Positions 1 to 7,834 are shown, counted from the first letter of the stretch. The stretch: DNA of 20,176 bases from CALVGQ01 sp964370435 (GCA_964370435.1 CAYJJG010000027.1:1-20176); one strand, 5' to 3'. Notes: generated by a model not told the origin, from the letters alone. Program-made: numbers and translations.

Positions 1-14
1 GGAATATTGAAATT

Positions 15-40
15 AAAAAAAGCCCTTAAAATAAGGACTT
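15..40 (-). terminator. Rho-independent terminator of lysS
   Basis: Read on the minus strand, a 9-bp stem (AAGTCCTTA pairing with TAAGGGCTT, one G-U pair) closes a 3-nt loop and runs into seven Ts. It lies 24 nt past the lysS stop, so it should end the lysS transcript. Confidence 0.8.
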
Positions 41-63
41 AATGGGTTAGTACAACGTCTAAC

Positions 64-1554
64 TTATTGTTTATTTTTCATATGTGGGAATAATATTACT
101 TCACGTATCGTTTCGCTATTTGTCAATAACATGACTAAGCGGTCAATACCTAATCCCATACCACCTGTAGGTGGCATTCCATATTCTAATGCTTCAACGA
201 AATCCACATCCATTTCATTCGCTTCATCATTACCTAAATCTTTTTCTTTTACTTGTTCGACAAAACGTTCTCGTTGATCAATTGGATCATTTAGTTCAGT
301 GAAGGCATTACAGTATTCACGACCATCAATAAACAACTCAAAGCGATCTGTAAATCGTGGATCATCTGCATTTTTCTTAGCTAAAGGAGATATTTCAATA
401 GGGTGCCCATATACAAAAGTAGGCTGAACGATTTTACTTTCTGCAAATTCTTCAAAGAATAAATTTATAATATGACCAATTGTTCTTTGATGTTTTTCTA
501 CTGTTATATGATTTTCTTTTGCTAATTGAAGTGCTTCTTCTAAATCATTAACACCCCAAAAATCAACTCCAGCAGCTTCCTTTATCGCATCTACCATATG
601 TAGTCTTTTAAATGGACCTTTTAAAGAAATAGTCTTTTCTCCCCAGGTTACCTCTGTTGTATTAAGCACTGTAGTTGCCACATACTCAAGAAGGTTTTCA
701 TTTAACTTCATCATTCCTTCCATATCACTATATGCTACATAAGCTTCTACAGTAGTAAATTCTGGATTATGACGAGGACTCATACCTTCATTTCTAAATA
801 ATCTTCCAATTTCATAAACACCCTCTAATCCTCCAACAATTAAGCGTTTTAAAGGCAATTCCGTAGCGATACGTAAGTAAAAAGGCATATCCAGGGTATT
901 ATGATGTGTTTCAAATGGTCTAGCCGCAGCACCTCCTAAAATAGGCTGTAGCACTGGTGTTTCAACCTCAATCAAACCTAGTCCATCAAAATAATTTTGA
1001 ATAGCTCTAATAATACGAGGGCGAATCATCGCAATTTTACGACTTTCATCATTCATTATCAAATCTACATAGCGACGACGATAACGTTCTTCAACATCTG
1101 TTAAACCATGAAACTTCTCAGGAAGTGGACGTAGTGCTTTACAAAGATGTGTATAAGTTTCTACTTTAACTGATAACTCACCACTATCTGTTTTAATCAC
1201 TTGTCCTTTAATTCCTACTATATCCCCGATATCGCTTGCTTTAAAAATTTCATATACCTCTTCGCCAACAACACCTTTATTAATAACTATTTGTATTTTT
1301 CCATCGCGGTCTTGCACATGCACAAAACCTAGCTTACCCATACGACGTTTCGTCATTATACGTCCTGCAATACTTACAGTCACATTTAATTCCACTAACT
1401 CTTCTTTACTTTTTTCTTCAAATTCATTTCTAATTTGCATAGAATGATGCGTTCTTTCATATGCATGTCCAAAAGGATCAATCCCTTTTTCTTTTAACTC
1501 ATTCATTTTCGCTATACGAACTAATTCTTGTTCCGATCTTTTTACTTCCATCAT
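64..1554 (-). CDS. lysS: Lysyl-tRNA synthetase, class II
   Basis: This enzyme charges tRNA-Lys with lysine using ATP in the cytoplasm. The 496-residue length is normal for bacterial LysS. An N-terminal OB-fold anticodon-binding domain (about residues 55-155) precedes the class II catalytic core. Motif 2 is seen as YEIGRLFRNEGMSPRHNPEF and motif 3 as GGMGLGIDRLVMLL near the C-terminus. Two ATGs sit in tandem (1554 and 1551) behind AAGGAGG; the second has the better 8-nt spacing, so the protein may begin one residue later. It is the last gene of the hslO-dusB-lysS block but has its own promoter and a T-box leader, so uncharged tRNA-Lys should control it. A terminator follows. The function call is secure. 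Confidence 0.97.
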   Translation of the reverse strand: MMEVKRSEQELVRIAKMNELKEKGIDPFGHAYERTHHSMQIRNEFEEKSKEELVELNVTVSIAGRIMTKRRMGKLGFVHVQDRDGKIQIVINKGVVGEEVYEIFKASDIGDIVGIKGQVIKTDSGELSVKVETYTHLCKALRPLPEKFHGLTDVEERYRRRYVDLIMNDESRKIAMIRPRIIRAIQNYFDGLGLIEVETPVLQPILGGAAARPFETHHNTLDMPFYLRIATELPLKRLIVGGLEGVYEIGRLFRNEGMSPRHNPEFTTVEAYVAYSDMEGMMKLNENLLEYVATTVLNTTEVTWGEKTISLKGPFKRLHMVDAIKEAAGVDFWGVNDLEEALQLAKENHITVEKHQRTIGHIINLFFEEFAESKIVQPTFVYGHPIEISPLAKKNADDPRFTDRFELFIDGREYCNAFTELNDPIDQRERFVEQVKEKDLGNDEANEMDVDFVEALEYGMPPTGGMGLGIDRLVMLLTNSETIREVILFPHMKNKQ

Positions 1555-1557
1555 TTA

Positions 1558-1797
1558 AGCCTCCTTATAATATAAAAACTCTCATCAACAAGGGACGAGA
1601 GTTATCATCGTGGTACCACCCAAATTCATGATTAAATCACTTTAATCATCTTATTAACTTTAAAAGTTAATCTTTAACGCAGATATACGTTTTGCTCCAA
1701 GTCTTTTTTCAATTATTTATCCCTGATTCGTTTTCACCAGTCCGAACTCTCTTTACATTTCTAAATAATTTACTCTTCTTTTCACCACAATTTTATC
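1558..1797 (-). promoter_or_regulatory. T-box leader (tRNA-Lys sensing) of lysS
   Basis: The minus-strand leader has the landmarks of a T-box riboswitch. A stem I region carries AGAGAG (about 1748-1753) and GGACTGGTG (about 1736-1744). The T-box core GGGTGGTACCACG lies at 1609-1621. The terminator hairpin has AACTCTC paired with GAGAGTT (1577-1603) and is followed by TTTTTATATT. The run GAAAAAAG at 1703-1710 fits an AAA lysine specifier, but the exact codon is my inference because I did not fold the RNA. Uncharged tRNA-Lys would stabilise the antiterminator and switch lysS on. Confidence 0.9.
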
Positions 1798-1803
1798 AGT
1801 GTA

Positions 1804-1831
1804 ATTATAGCATTTAAGCCTTAATTGTCAA
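1804..1831 (-). promoter_or_regulatory. SigA-type promoter of lysS
   Basis: On the minus strand a consensus TTGACA (1826-1831) is separated by 16 bp from a consensus TATAAT (1804-1809). It starts 1 nt after the dusB stop codon and predicts a transcript start near 1797, the 5' end of the T-box leader. Confidence 0.85.
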
Positions 1832-2893
1832 TTATAAATTTTGAGCACTATTACAATTAACACTAAGCATTTCTAAGCATCCATTAAAAAATTCTTTAGC
1901 CTGCTCACTTTGTTCATCATTAGATAATATAATAAATTCACTATAAGCTTGCAGTAAATTTTCAAGCTCACTATAAGTATTCAATTTCGCAAAACAATCC
2001 TTCATACGATGATTATATGGTAAACCTTGTATATACCAACAGGCATGACCACGCATCTCTTTCATTGCTACATTTTCATTCTTTAATGTTATTAAGCGTT
2101 TAGCATGTTCTAAAATCCAAGTAAATTTCTCATCATTATCCATTTTATATATTTCAACTTGATTGAAATAAGCATATAAATCTTTAATTAGCCATGGATC
2201 ACCTAAAACACCACGTCCTATCATAACTGCATCACAGCCTGTTTCTTGCATTCTGCTTACAGCCTCTTCTACACTCTTTATATCGCCATTTCCTATTACC
2301 GGTATTGTCACTGCCTCTTTTACTTTCTTAACCCACTGCCAATCCGCTTTACCTGAATACATTTGACTACGTGTTCTTCCATGTACCGCTATTGCCTTAG
2401 CCCCTGCTTTTTCACACAATTTTGCTATTTCAACACAATTCATATTGTGATCATCCCATCCAGCACGTATTTTCACAGTAACTGGTTTTTTCACAGCTTC
2501 CACTATAGTTTTCACCAATTCATAAACATGTTCGGGCTCTTTCATTAATGCACTTCCTGCACCTGATTTAATTATTTTTTTTACTGGACACCCCATATTA
2601 ATATCAATAATATCACAACTTGTATGTTGATCTAAATATATAGCTGCTTTCAACATTGTATCAATATCATGACCAAAGAGTTGCAACACTATAGGATGTT
2701 CATCCTCATTAATTTGAGTCATATTCATAGTTTTTTTGTCACTATAACAAATAGCTTTATCCGATACCATTTCACTATAAATTAATCCTGCCCCAAACTC
2801 TTTAGCAATAGTTCTAAAGGCAACATTAGAAATACCTGCCATTGGTGCTATAACAATAGGATTAGCAATATTCACATCGCCTATTTTCCACAT
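1832..2893 (-). CDS. dusB: tRNA-dihydrouridine synthase B
   Basis: This flavoenzyme reduces uridine to dihydrouridine in the tRNA D-loop using FMN and NADPH. The 353-residue protein has the TIM-barrel Dus signature: NPIVIAPMAGISNVAFR near the N-terminus, DINMGCP with catalytic Cys102, VKIRAGW, AVHGRTRSQMYSGKADW, IPVIGNGDI, and the FMN phosphate-binding IGRGVLGDPW. It starts inside the end of hslO (13-bp overlap in another frame), so the two are translationally coupled. Its stop abuts the lysS promoter. The order hslO-dusB-lysS is the usual Bacilli arrangement. The family is secure; the subgroup (DusB) rests on motif match and context. Confidence 0.93.
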   Translation of the reverse strand: MWKIGDVNIANPIVIAPMAGISNVAFRTIAKEFGAGLIYSEMVSDKAICYSDKKTMNMTQINEDEHPIVLQLFGHDIDTMLKAAIYLDQHTSCDIIDINMGCPVKKIIKSGAGSALMKEPEHVYELVKTIVEAVKKPVTVKIRAGWDDHNMNCVEIAKLCEKAGAKAIAVHGRTRSQMYSGKADWQWVKKVKEAVTIPVIGNGDIKSVEEAVSRMQETGCDAVMIGRGVLGDPWLIKDLYAYFNQVEIYKMDNDEKFTWILEHAKRLITLKNENVAMKEMRGHACWYIQGLPYNHRMKDCFAKLNTYSELENLLQAYSEFIILSNDEQSEQAKEFFNGCLEMLSVNCNSAQNL

Positions 2894-3768
2894 GATGATT
2901 TAAACTCCAAAATAGACTTTAATTCTTCCTCGCTAAAATTATATCTACTATTACAATATTCACAAGTAACTTCACAAGCATGATCTTCTGTAATCATCTC
3001 AGTTAAATCTTCAGCACTTAGTGTAGATAATGCACCATAAAATCGCTCTTTACCACAATCACAATGCCACTGTATTGCTTGTTCACTAAGAATTTCGCAA
3101 TCATCGAATATACTATGTACTATATCTTGAGGAGTCATACCTTCATCAATCATAGAGGAAATTGGTCTTAGTTTATTAATTGCTTGCTCAGCAACACGAA
3201 TATCTTCTTCTGTAGCATTAGGCATAATTTGTATCAACATACCTCCTGCAGCTTTAACTGAATTATCTACATCAATTAATACCCCTAAAGAAACCGCTGA
3301 AGGTGTTTGTTCAGAGACAGTATAATAGTATGCAAAATCATCTCCAATTTCTCCAGTTTGTAGTTTAACTTGACTAGTAAAATTCTCTTTTAAGCCCATA
3401 TTTTTACTTACCTTTAAATAGCCATCAGTCCCTACTACAATACCTACTGCTAATTTATTAGTATCATTGTATTTTAAATATTGTTCATTATCGCCTACAA
3501 ACCCACGTACATTACCATTACCCCAACCATCAGCCATGATTGTTCCTATTGGTCCTCCACCATTAATCTGTATTGTTGTTTTTTGATCTTGTTTCTTTTC
3601 CATCGATCCCATTATTGCTGCCATCGATAATACTCTACCTAATGCTGCAGCTGAAGTCGGCCAACACTGATGTTGTTTTCGTGCCGCCTCACATAAAGTA
3701 GTAGATGAACATGCAATGATTCTAACTTTCTGATTAGCTGCAACAGCCTTTATTAATACATCTTTCAT
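2881..3768 (-). CDS. hslO: Hsp33 redox-regulated chaperone
   Basis: Hsp33 is a cytoplasmic holdase that oxidative unfolding activates to protect proteins during oxidative stress. The 295-residue length is typical. The C-terminal redox switch is clear: HCDCG and CEYC give the zinc-binding pattern CXC-X30-CXXC. The N-terminal part includes the conserved stretch INGGGPIGTIMADGWGNGNVRGFV. AGGAGGG lies 4 nt before the ATG, which supports the start. It is the first gene of a transcript with dusB, driven by a promoter at 3807-3834. The assignment is secure. Confidence 0.96.
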   Translation of the reverse strand: MKDVLIKAVAANQKVRIIACSSTTLCEAARKQHQCWPTSAAALGRVLSMAAIMGSMEKKQDQKTTIQINGGGPIGTIMADGWGNGNVRGFVGDNEQYLKYNDTNKLAVGIVVGTDGYLKVSKNMGLKENFTSQVKLQTGEIGDDFAYYYTVSEQTPSAVSLGVLIDVDNSVKAAGGMLIQIMPNATEEDIRVAEQAINKLRPISSMIDEGMTPQDIVHSIFDDCEILSEQAIQWHCDCGKERFYGALSTLSAEDLTEMITEDHACEVTCEYCNSRYNFSEEELKSILEFKSSCGK

Positions 3769-3806
3769 AAAACCCTCCTAAAACTGACATAACACTCGCC
3801 TAATTC

Positions 3807-3834
3807 ATTATATCTATTTTATGTTATTATACAA
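3807..3834 (-). promoter_or_regulatory. Promoter of hslO-dusB
   Basis: On the minus strand TTGTAT (3829-3834) and a consensus TATAAT (3807-3812) are 16 bp apart. The predicted start is near 3800, about 30 nt before the hslO ATG. Confidence 0.65.
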
Positions 3835-3886
3835 GATGAAAAAGGATTTTGCCATTACCATACTACTTGTTAGTTAAAGAATATAA

Positions 3887-3916
3887 AAGGAAACTACAAA
3901 CTTCTATAGTTTCCTT
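3887..3916. terminator. Perfect hairpin, possible orphan terminator
   Basis: AAGGAAACTA (3887-3896) and TAGTTTCCTT (3907-3916) form a perfect 10-bp stem around a 10-nt loop. The flanks are AT-rich on both sides (TATTATTATTT on plus, TTTATATTC on minus). No recognised gene runs into it: hslO starts to its left and points left, and the next gene on the right points right. It could end a transcript crossing the octamer array from the right, or belong to an unannotated RNA. Confidence 0.5.
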
Positions 3917-3923
3917 ATTATTA

Positions 3924-4122
3924 TTTAAGTCTTTAAATCCGTGAATCTTTGTATCTTTAAATCTTTGTATCTTAAATCTTTGTATCTTTAAATCTTTGTA
4001 TCTTTAAATCCGTGAATCTTTATATCTTTAAATCTTTGTATCTTTAAATCTTTAAGTCTTTGTATCTTTAAATCTTTAAGTCTTTGTATCTTTAAATCTT
4101 TAAATCTTTGTATCTTTGTATC
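3924..4122. repeat. Tandem array of 25 degenerate 8-bp units
   Basis: Twenty-five uninterrupted units share the form TTTNNATC. By hand count there are nine TTTAAATC, nine TTTGTATC, three TTTAAGTC, two CGTGAATC, one TTTATATC and one 7-nt unit (TTAAATC at 3972-3978). The two main unit types often alternate, giving 16-bp and 24-bp higher-order periods. The 7-nt unit shifts the reading frame, which argues against a coding role. The pattern suggests growth by slippage, so copy number may vary between strains. Confidence 0.95.
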
Positions 4123-4802
4123 TTTTGAAACTTATTTTTTTCAAGAACTAATAGGATTCTACGAATAATTTTAACTAATCTTCTTTCTATTAATAAGGAT
4201 TATTTATATTAAGCTACATATAAATTAATCTGATATGATTAGTTCTCTAATTTTATTTTTAAACTTATTTCTATGATGGAATTGTACACAAGATTAAGTG
4301 CCATTCTTATAAGGACATATATATACAATCCTTATTTATCTTTCTAATATATTTTATTAACATACTCATTTTACGTTTCAAATTATTTAGTTTTTTCTTG
4401 TGTATACATGTATCAACTTCATTCCATGTTTAACTTAATACAAAACCTCAATATCCATTGGTCTTACCTCTTACAGAATACACTTTCTATTTGGTGCTTA
4501 CATCTAAATTTTATCCTTCCTCAACCAACTCTGTTCAATTGATTAGGAAGCGGCTTTATATTCTAGCAGAACCTTTTTCATGAACATTAACCTCCTTTTA
4601 TACGACTAATATCCAAATCTTTCTTGCTAAGTTAATCATATCGTATATTTTTTATAAATATAGACTTATAATAAAAATATATTTATGGTATACTTATTCT
4701 TGTGAGGTACTTAATTTGTATCTCTTTTTTTATATAAATCGCAAACAAATGCCTTCCTACTGTTACCTATTGCTTATACTATATTGAAGGGAAGGATTTC
4801 AT
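4123..4802. other. Intergenic region without recognised gene
   Basis: This AT-rich stretch has stops in all frames and no protein I recognise. It holds inverted repeats: AATAAGGATT (4192-4201) with AATCCTTATT (4327-4336), TACACAAGA (4285-4293) with TCTTGTGTA (4396-4404), a local hairpin ATAAGGA/TCCTTAT (4309-4335), and an imperfect hairpin bounded by CTTCCT and AGGAAG (about 4516-4550). The repeats could fold into an RNA or be remains of a mobile element. I see no transposase remnant and no target-site duplication. Confidence 0.6.
4543..4587 (-). CDS. Possible 14-residue small peptide
   Basis: A very strong SD (AAAAGGAGG, about 4591-4599) precedes ATG at 4587 and a second ATG two codons on, opening MFMKKVLLEYKAAS and then TAA. 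The signal is better than most in this gap, but the peptide is tiny and I know no homologue. It may be a leader peptide, a toxin-like peptide, the 5' stub of a decayed gene, or chance. An imperfect hairpin overlaps its end. Confidence 0.2.
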   Translation of the reverse strand: MFMKKVLLEYKAAS

Positions 4803-5099
4803 ATGGGAATGCCAGAAATTAAATCTAGTACAGTTACTAGAAGTCAAGCAGTTACAGATGTTATTCAATCTATTGCCTTGGGAGAGGCAGCACTTGCACA
4901 CATATTAAATGCACAAGGTGAACATCTACAATATTTTATTGAGGACAAATGCGCTACAAAGGAACAATTAGTAGATATTTTATGCTGTGTTACAAAAACT
5001 ATAGATTCAGCAGCTAACTTAGAGCACGAGCTTCATGAAAAACTAAAAACTATTTGTGATGGTTCATGTAAAGAAAAGGTATTTGCTAAAAAGCTATAA
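4803..5099 (+). CDS. Small conserved-type protein, possibly spore-associated
   Basis: This 98-residue protein has no signal peptide or membrane segment. The central part, QSIALGEAALAHILNAQGE, resembles short proteins and C-terminal domains found in spore-forming Firmicutes (pattern SIA-x2-E-x-ALAHI-x-NA-x-GE-x-LQ), some on spore-surface proteins. That resemblance is from memory, so function is unproven. The second half (about residues 60-90) looks like an amphipathic helix with Cys61 and Cys62 in LCCVT and Cys85 and Cys89 near the end. AAGGGAAGG lies 7 nt before the ATG. It stands alone, ends in a strong terminator, and converges on the IIA gene to its right. Confidence 0.75.
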   Translation: MGMPEIKSSTVTRSQAVTDVIQSIALGEAALAHILNAQGEHLQYFIEDKCATKEQLVDILCCVTKTIDSAANLEHELHEKLKTICDGSCKEKVFAKKL

Positions 5100-5121
5100 A
5101 AAAAGCGGAGCTCCGCTTTTT
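5100..5121. terminator. Bidirectional terminator between convergent genes
   Basis: AAAAAGCGGAG and CTCCGCTTTTT form a perfect inverted repeat with GC-rich core GCGGAGCTCCGC and A and T runs on the two sides. It can end both the plus-strand gene at 4803-5099 and the minus-strand IIA gene, whose stop codon overlaps it. Confidence 0.88.
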
Positions 5122-5518
5122 ATTTTCCATTTAATAATTCATTTAAATTAACAATACCTTCATGACCTGTGGTAATTAAATTATCTATATCAACATTACC
5201 ACTCATTCTAAGTCCTAATAATTCTACAAACATTGGCAAATTCATACCCGCAATAACATGAACTTGTTCGTTCGCCATAGCCGCAGCACGATTACAAGGT
5301 GTTCCACCCAGTAAATCAGCTAGCACAATTACACCATCACCTGTGTCTACTTTTTTTATAGCTGCAGATAAACTATTATCAAACTTATCAAAACTATCTT
5401 CAGGCATAAAACACACAGTGGTAACTTGTTGTAAACCTGTATCCCCAAAAAATAAGTCTGCCGAATTATACATTCCTTCTGCCATATCGCCATGACTAAT
5501 CAGCACCACTCCTACCAT
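5120..5518 (-). CDS. PTS mannose-family IIA component
   Basis: EIIA-Man domains take phosphate from HPr-P on a histidine and pass it to IIB during sugar uptake. This 132-residue stand-alone IIA opens with VGVVLISHG, placing the phosphorylated His at residue 9. It also has the family stretches VLADLLGGTPCNRAA and HVIAGMNLPMFVELL. AAGGAGG precedes the ATG and a promoter lies at 5554-5581. It is one of two IIA genes here, on the opposite strand from the other, and is not cotranscribed with IIB, IIC or IID. The family is secure; the sugar cannot be read from the sequence. Confidence 0.92.
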   Translation of the reverse strand: MVGVVLISHGDMAEGMYNSADLFFGDTGLQQVTTVCFMPEDSFDKFDNSLSAAIKKVDTGDGVIVLADLLGGTPCNRAAAMANEQVHVIAGMNLPMFVELLGLRMSGNVDIDNLITTGHEGIVNLNELLNGK

Positions 5519-5553
5519 GATATCTCCTCCTTATATACAATCCATCTATCTCA

Positions 5554-5581
5554 ATTATACGTTGTTTAATGACTAAGTCAA
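5554..5581 (-). promoter_or_regulatory. Promoter of the minus-strand IIA gene
   Basis: On the minus strand TTGACT (5576-5581) lies 16 bp from a consensus TATAAT (5554-5559), about 35 nt before the IIA start. Confidence 0.75.
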
Positions 5582-5689
5582 CACAACAAAATTAAATTCA
5601 TGAATTAGCTATTTTTTTCTATACTATTTCTTATTATAGTGTTTAAAAATAAGTGATTTTATGATAATATATGGAAAAGGAGATTTTTT

Positions 5690-6097
5690 ATGAGAGGTAT
5701 TTTATTAGTAAGTCACGGACTATATGCGCAAGAGTTTAAAGGCTCTTTACAAATGATTGCAGGTGCTACAGACCATGTTTATACTGCATGTCTTGAATCT
5801 CAAGATGGTCCAGAAAGTTTTACAGCAAAATTAGAAGCATTAAAACCAGAGTTAGATCGCTATGAAGAAGTATTAGTGTTCTCTGATTTATTTGGTGGTT
5901 CACCTGGAAATGCTGCTTTTCAATATTTTATTCAAGATCCACGAGTGCAATTTATTGCCGGAATGAACTTTCCAATGGTACTTAATGCAATACTAAGCGA
6001 AGGTGCTGAAGTTGCTAATTTAGTGGCTGAAGGAAGAGAAGCTATTGTAGATGTTCGTGCATTTATGTCTGCATCAATGGATGACATTGACGAATAA
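5690..6097 (+). CDS. PTS mannose-family IIA component, second copy
   Basis: This is a second stand-alone EIIA-Man domain, 135 residues long. It opens MRGILLVSHG with the phosphoacceptor His at residue 9 and has VFSDLFGGSPGNAAF and FIAGMNFPMVLNAIL. It differs clearly from the first copy over most of its length, so it is not a recent duplication. The acidic tail MDDIDE is absent from the other copy. AAAAGGAGA precedes the ATG. A weak promoter (TTTAAA, 17 bp, TAATAT at 5642-5670) may drive it, and a terminator follows. It converges on the IID gene and may serve the same permease as the other IIA under different conditions. Confidence 0.9.
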   Translation: MRGILLVSHGLYAQEFKGSLQMIAGATDHVYTACLESQDGPESFTAKLEALKPELDRYEEVLVFSDLFGGSPGNAAFQYFIQDPRVQFIAGMNFPMVLNAILSEGAEVANLVAEGREAIVDVRAFMSASMDDIDE

Positions 6098-6123
6098 CAT
6101 CATTTAGTAAATTTTACTAATCT

Positions 6124-6149
6124 AAAGATGCTAATAAGCATCTTTTTTT
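6124..6149 (+). terminator. Terminator of the plus-strand IIA gene
   Basis: AAGATGCT (6125-6132) and AGCATCTT (6137-6144) pair around the loop AATA and run into a T tract ending at 6149. It lies 26 nt after the stop codon. Confidence 0.88.
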
Positions 6150-6162
6150 ATATGCCAAATAT

Positions 6163-6196
6163 ATAAAAAAATGACGAGAGTAAATTCCCGTCATTT
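6163..6196 (-). terminator. Terminator of the IIC-IID operon
   Basis: On the minus strand AAATGACG and CGTCATTT pair around a 12-nt loop (6169-6196) and continue into TTTTTTTATATA. It sits about 30 nt past the IID stop, back to back with the terminator of the convergent IIA gene. Confidence 0.85.
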
Positions 6197-6225
6197 AATT
6201 TATAGTTTATTCAACAAAGGTAATC

Positions 6226-7065
6226 TTAAACGATACCTACGATTGAAGATACTAATGCGAATACGATAACAACAAAGATTAGTTTGTTAGAATTCATCCA
6301 TTTTTTACCTAATAACCAGTAGAATAGTCCTGCTAATACAGCTGGCATTAATTCAGGCATAATATTATCAGCATATTGTTGTAAGTTGAACATTTGGTAA
6401 ATTGCTTCACCAGTTTCAGCATCAGTACCGATCATACCACCTTGAATAGTAGCTAATGGGAAGTTGATCATTGTTGCAACCATACCACCAACTACAATTA
6501 ATCCTACTACAGATGCAGCTTCAGTAAATGCTGACATTGTAGAAGATAATGTTGTAACAAGTTTGATACCTTGAGAATAACCGATATCGAACATTTTGAA
6601 ACGGAAGAAGAATACAGCTATTTGCCATGCAAACCAAATAGCAGTACCGATAATATTACCTTCAACTGCCATACTAGCTGCGATTGAACCAAATACAGCA
6701 CCAGCAACCATACCAAATACAGTATCACCGATACCAGCAAATGGACCCATTAATGCAACTTTTACAGAAGATGCAACTTCTAAACCAGCACCAGTATCAG
6801 CAGCTGATTCTTCGATCGCGATATTCATCCCAACGATGATATCTCCCATATTAGGTTGAGTATTAAAGAATACGTTATGAGTTTCTAAAGCTTTTTGGTG
6901 AAGTTCAGGGCGGTCACCGTATAATTTTTTGAAAACTGGAAGCATTGTAGTAAGGTAACCCATACCTTGCATACGCTCATAGTTCCAACCAATTTGTGAA
7001 TGCCACATCCAACGTAAATTGATTCTTCTTAATTCTGCTTTAGTAAAATATTTGCTATTCGTCAT
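6226..7065 (-). CDS. PTS mannose-family IID component
   Basis: IID is one of the two membrane subunits that form the sugar channel of mannose-family PTS permeases. From the chosen start the protein has 279 residues. The family N-terminus is clear: NLRWMWHSQIGWNYERMQGMGYL, then FFNTQPNMGDIIVGMNIAIEE and a glycine-rich hydrophobic region. The C-terminus has a membrane segment, LIFVVIVFALVSSIVGIV. A longer frame from 7098 exists, but GGAGGTGA lies just before the ATG at 7065 and that protein begins MTNSKYFTKAELRRIN, as the family does. It overlaps the end of IIC by 11 bp, so the two are coupled. Confidence 0.93.
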   Translation of the reverse strand: MTNSKYFTKAELRRINLRWMWHSQIGWNYERMQGMGYLTTMLPVFKKLYGDRPELHQKALETHNVFFNTQPNMGDIIVGMNIAIEESAADTGAGLEVASSVKVALMGPFAGIGDTVFGMVAGAVFGSIAASMAVEGNIIGTAIWFAWQIAVFFFRFKMFDIGYSQGIKLVTTLSSTMSAFTEAASVVGLIVVGGMVATMINFPLATIQGGMIGTDAETGEAIYQMFNLQQYADNIMPELMPAVLAGLFYWLLGKKWMNSNKLIFVVIVFALVSSIVGIV

Positions 7066-7834
7066 AGTCGTCACCTCCGGCCATTGCAGGAACCGCATTT
7101 TTAGCTATTGCGTTTTGATACACTTGGAATGCAATTACGAATCCGATTAATGCGATACCAAGAATTGCAACTTTTAAATAAGCTGCTACTACAAATCCTA
7201 ATACAAGGTAGTGAGGTTTTTGTTGTACAGGTAAGTATCTCATTAAGATTGCAAACCCGACACCTGGTAACATACCACCAGCAACTCTAAATCCTTCCAT
7301 TACCCATGCAGGTACAACAGCCATAATATTGTCAGCTACTGCACTTCCAAGGAATAAGAATACGAAGATTGGTAATCCACGTGATAATGACCAAGGGATT
7401 GTACCTAAAGTATTAAATAATGCGATTTTTTTAGTATCTCCTGCAGCAACAGCACCATCACATAAATGTTGGAATACTGTGTTTGAAGTTCTTCCTAAAA
7501 TATCAAGTAATGTAAGTAGTGAAGCTACCCCTATACCTAATGATGAAGCAAATGCAACTGGGTCAACACCAGTTGTAACCCCTAATGCAGTAGTGATCAT
7601 ACCAGCAGATCTGATGTCAAGCACCGTAGCTCCACCATATGTTCCTACTCCTAATTGAGTTAATTGTAGTGTTCCCCCTACAATCAATCCGTACTCTACA
7701 TTACCAACTACTAGTCCTGTAAATACACTAGCAATGATTGCATTACCGAAACCGAAGTTAAACGATAAAGCATCAACCATTGCCCAACCAGCATAGGCAG
7801 TGAGAATAAGAATCTGAATCATTGTTAATTCCAT
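7055..7834 (-). CDS. PTS mannose-family IIC component
   Basis: IIC is the multi-spanning membrane subunit that, with IID, moves the sugar as IIB phosphorylates it. The 259-residue length is typical. Conserved parts are GGTLQLTQLGVGTYGGA and the stretch beginning GMITTALGVTTGVDP; several hydrophobic segments run from residue 5 to about 245. AGGAGGAGA precedes the ATG. The gene heads a two-gene operon with IID behind a strong promoter that overlaps a cre-like site. IIB is not in this operon and lies 2.4 kb away. The acidic end GGDDYDE overlaps the IID ribosome binding site. Confidence 0.93.
   Translation of the reverse strand: MELTMIQILILTAYAGWAMVDALSFNFGFGNAIIASVFTGLVVGNVEYGLIVGGTLQLTQLGVGTYGGATVLDIRSAGMITTALGVTTGVDPVAFASSLGIGVASLLTLLDILGRTSNTVFQHLCDGAVAAGDTKKIALFNTLGTIPWSLSRGLPIFVFLFLGSAVADNIMAVVPAWVMEGFRVAGGMLPGVGFAILMRYLPVQQKPHYLVLGFVVAAYLKVAILGIALIGFVIAFQVYQNAIAKNAVPAMAGGDDYDE

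Noticed and set aside
3924..4122. CRISPR array
   Set aside because: The units are 8 bp and directly adjacent, with no spacers and no cas genes in the window.
3924..4135. Repeat protein (K-D-L-K-I-Q-R-L units) on the minus strand
   Set aside because: The open stretch is only about 45 codons, a stop lies just upstream with no start codon after it, there is no SD, and the 7-nt unit breaks the frame.
4123..4802. Degraded insertion sequence or MITE
   Set aside because: Inverted repeats are present, but I found no transposase motif, no matching outer ends and no target-site duplication.
7066..7098. Longer start for PTS IID at 7098
   Set aside because: The extra 11 residues lie inside the IIC coding end and have no SD at a useful distance. 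ATG 7065 has GGAGGTGA and matches the family N-terminus.
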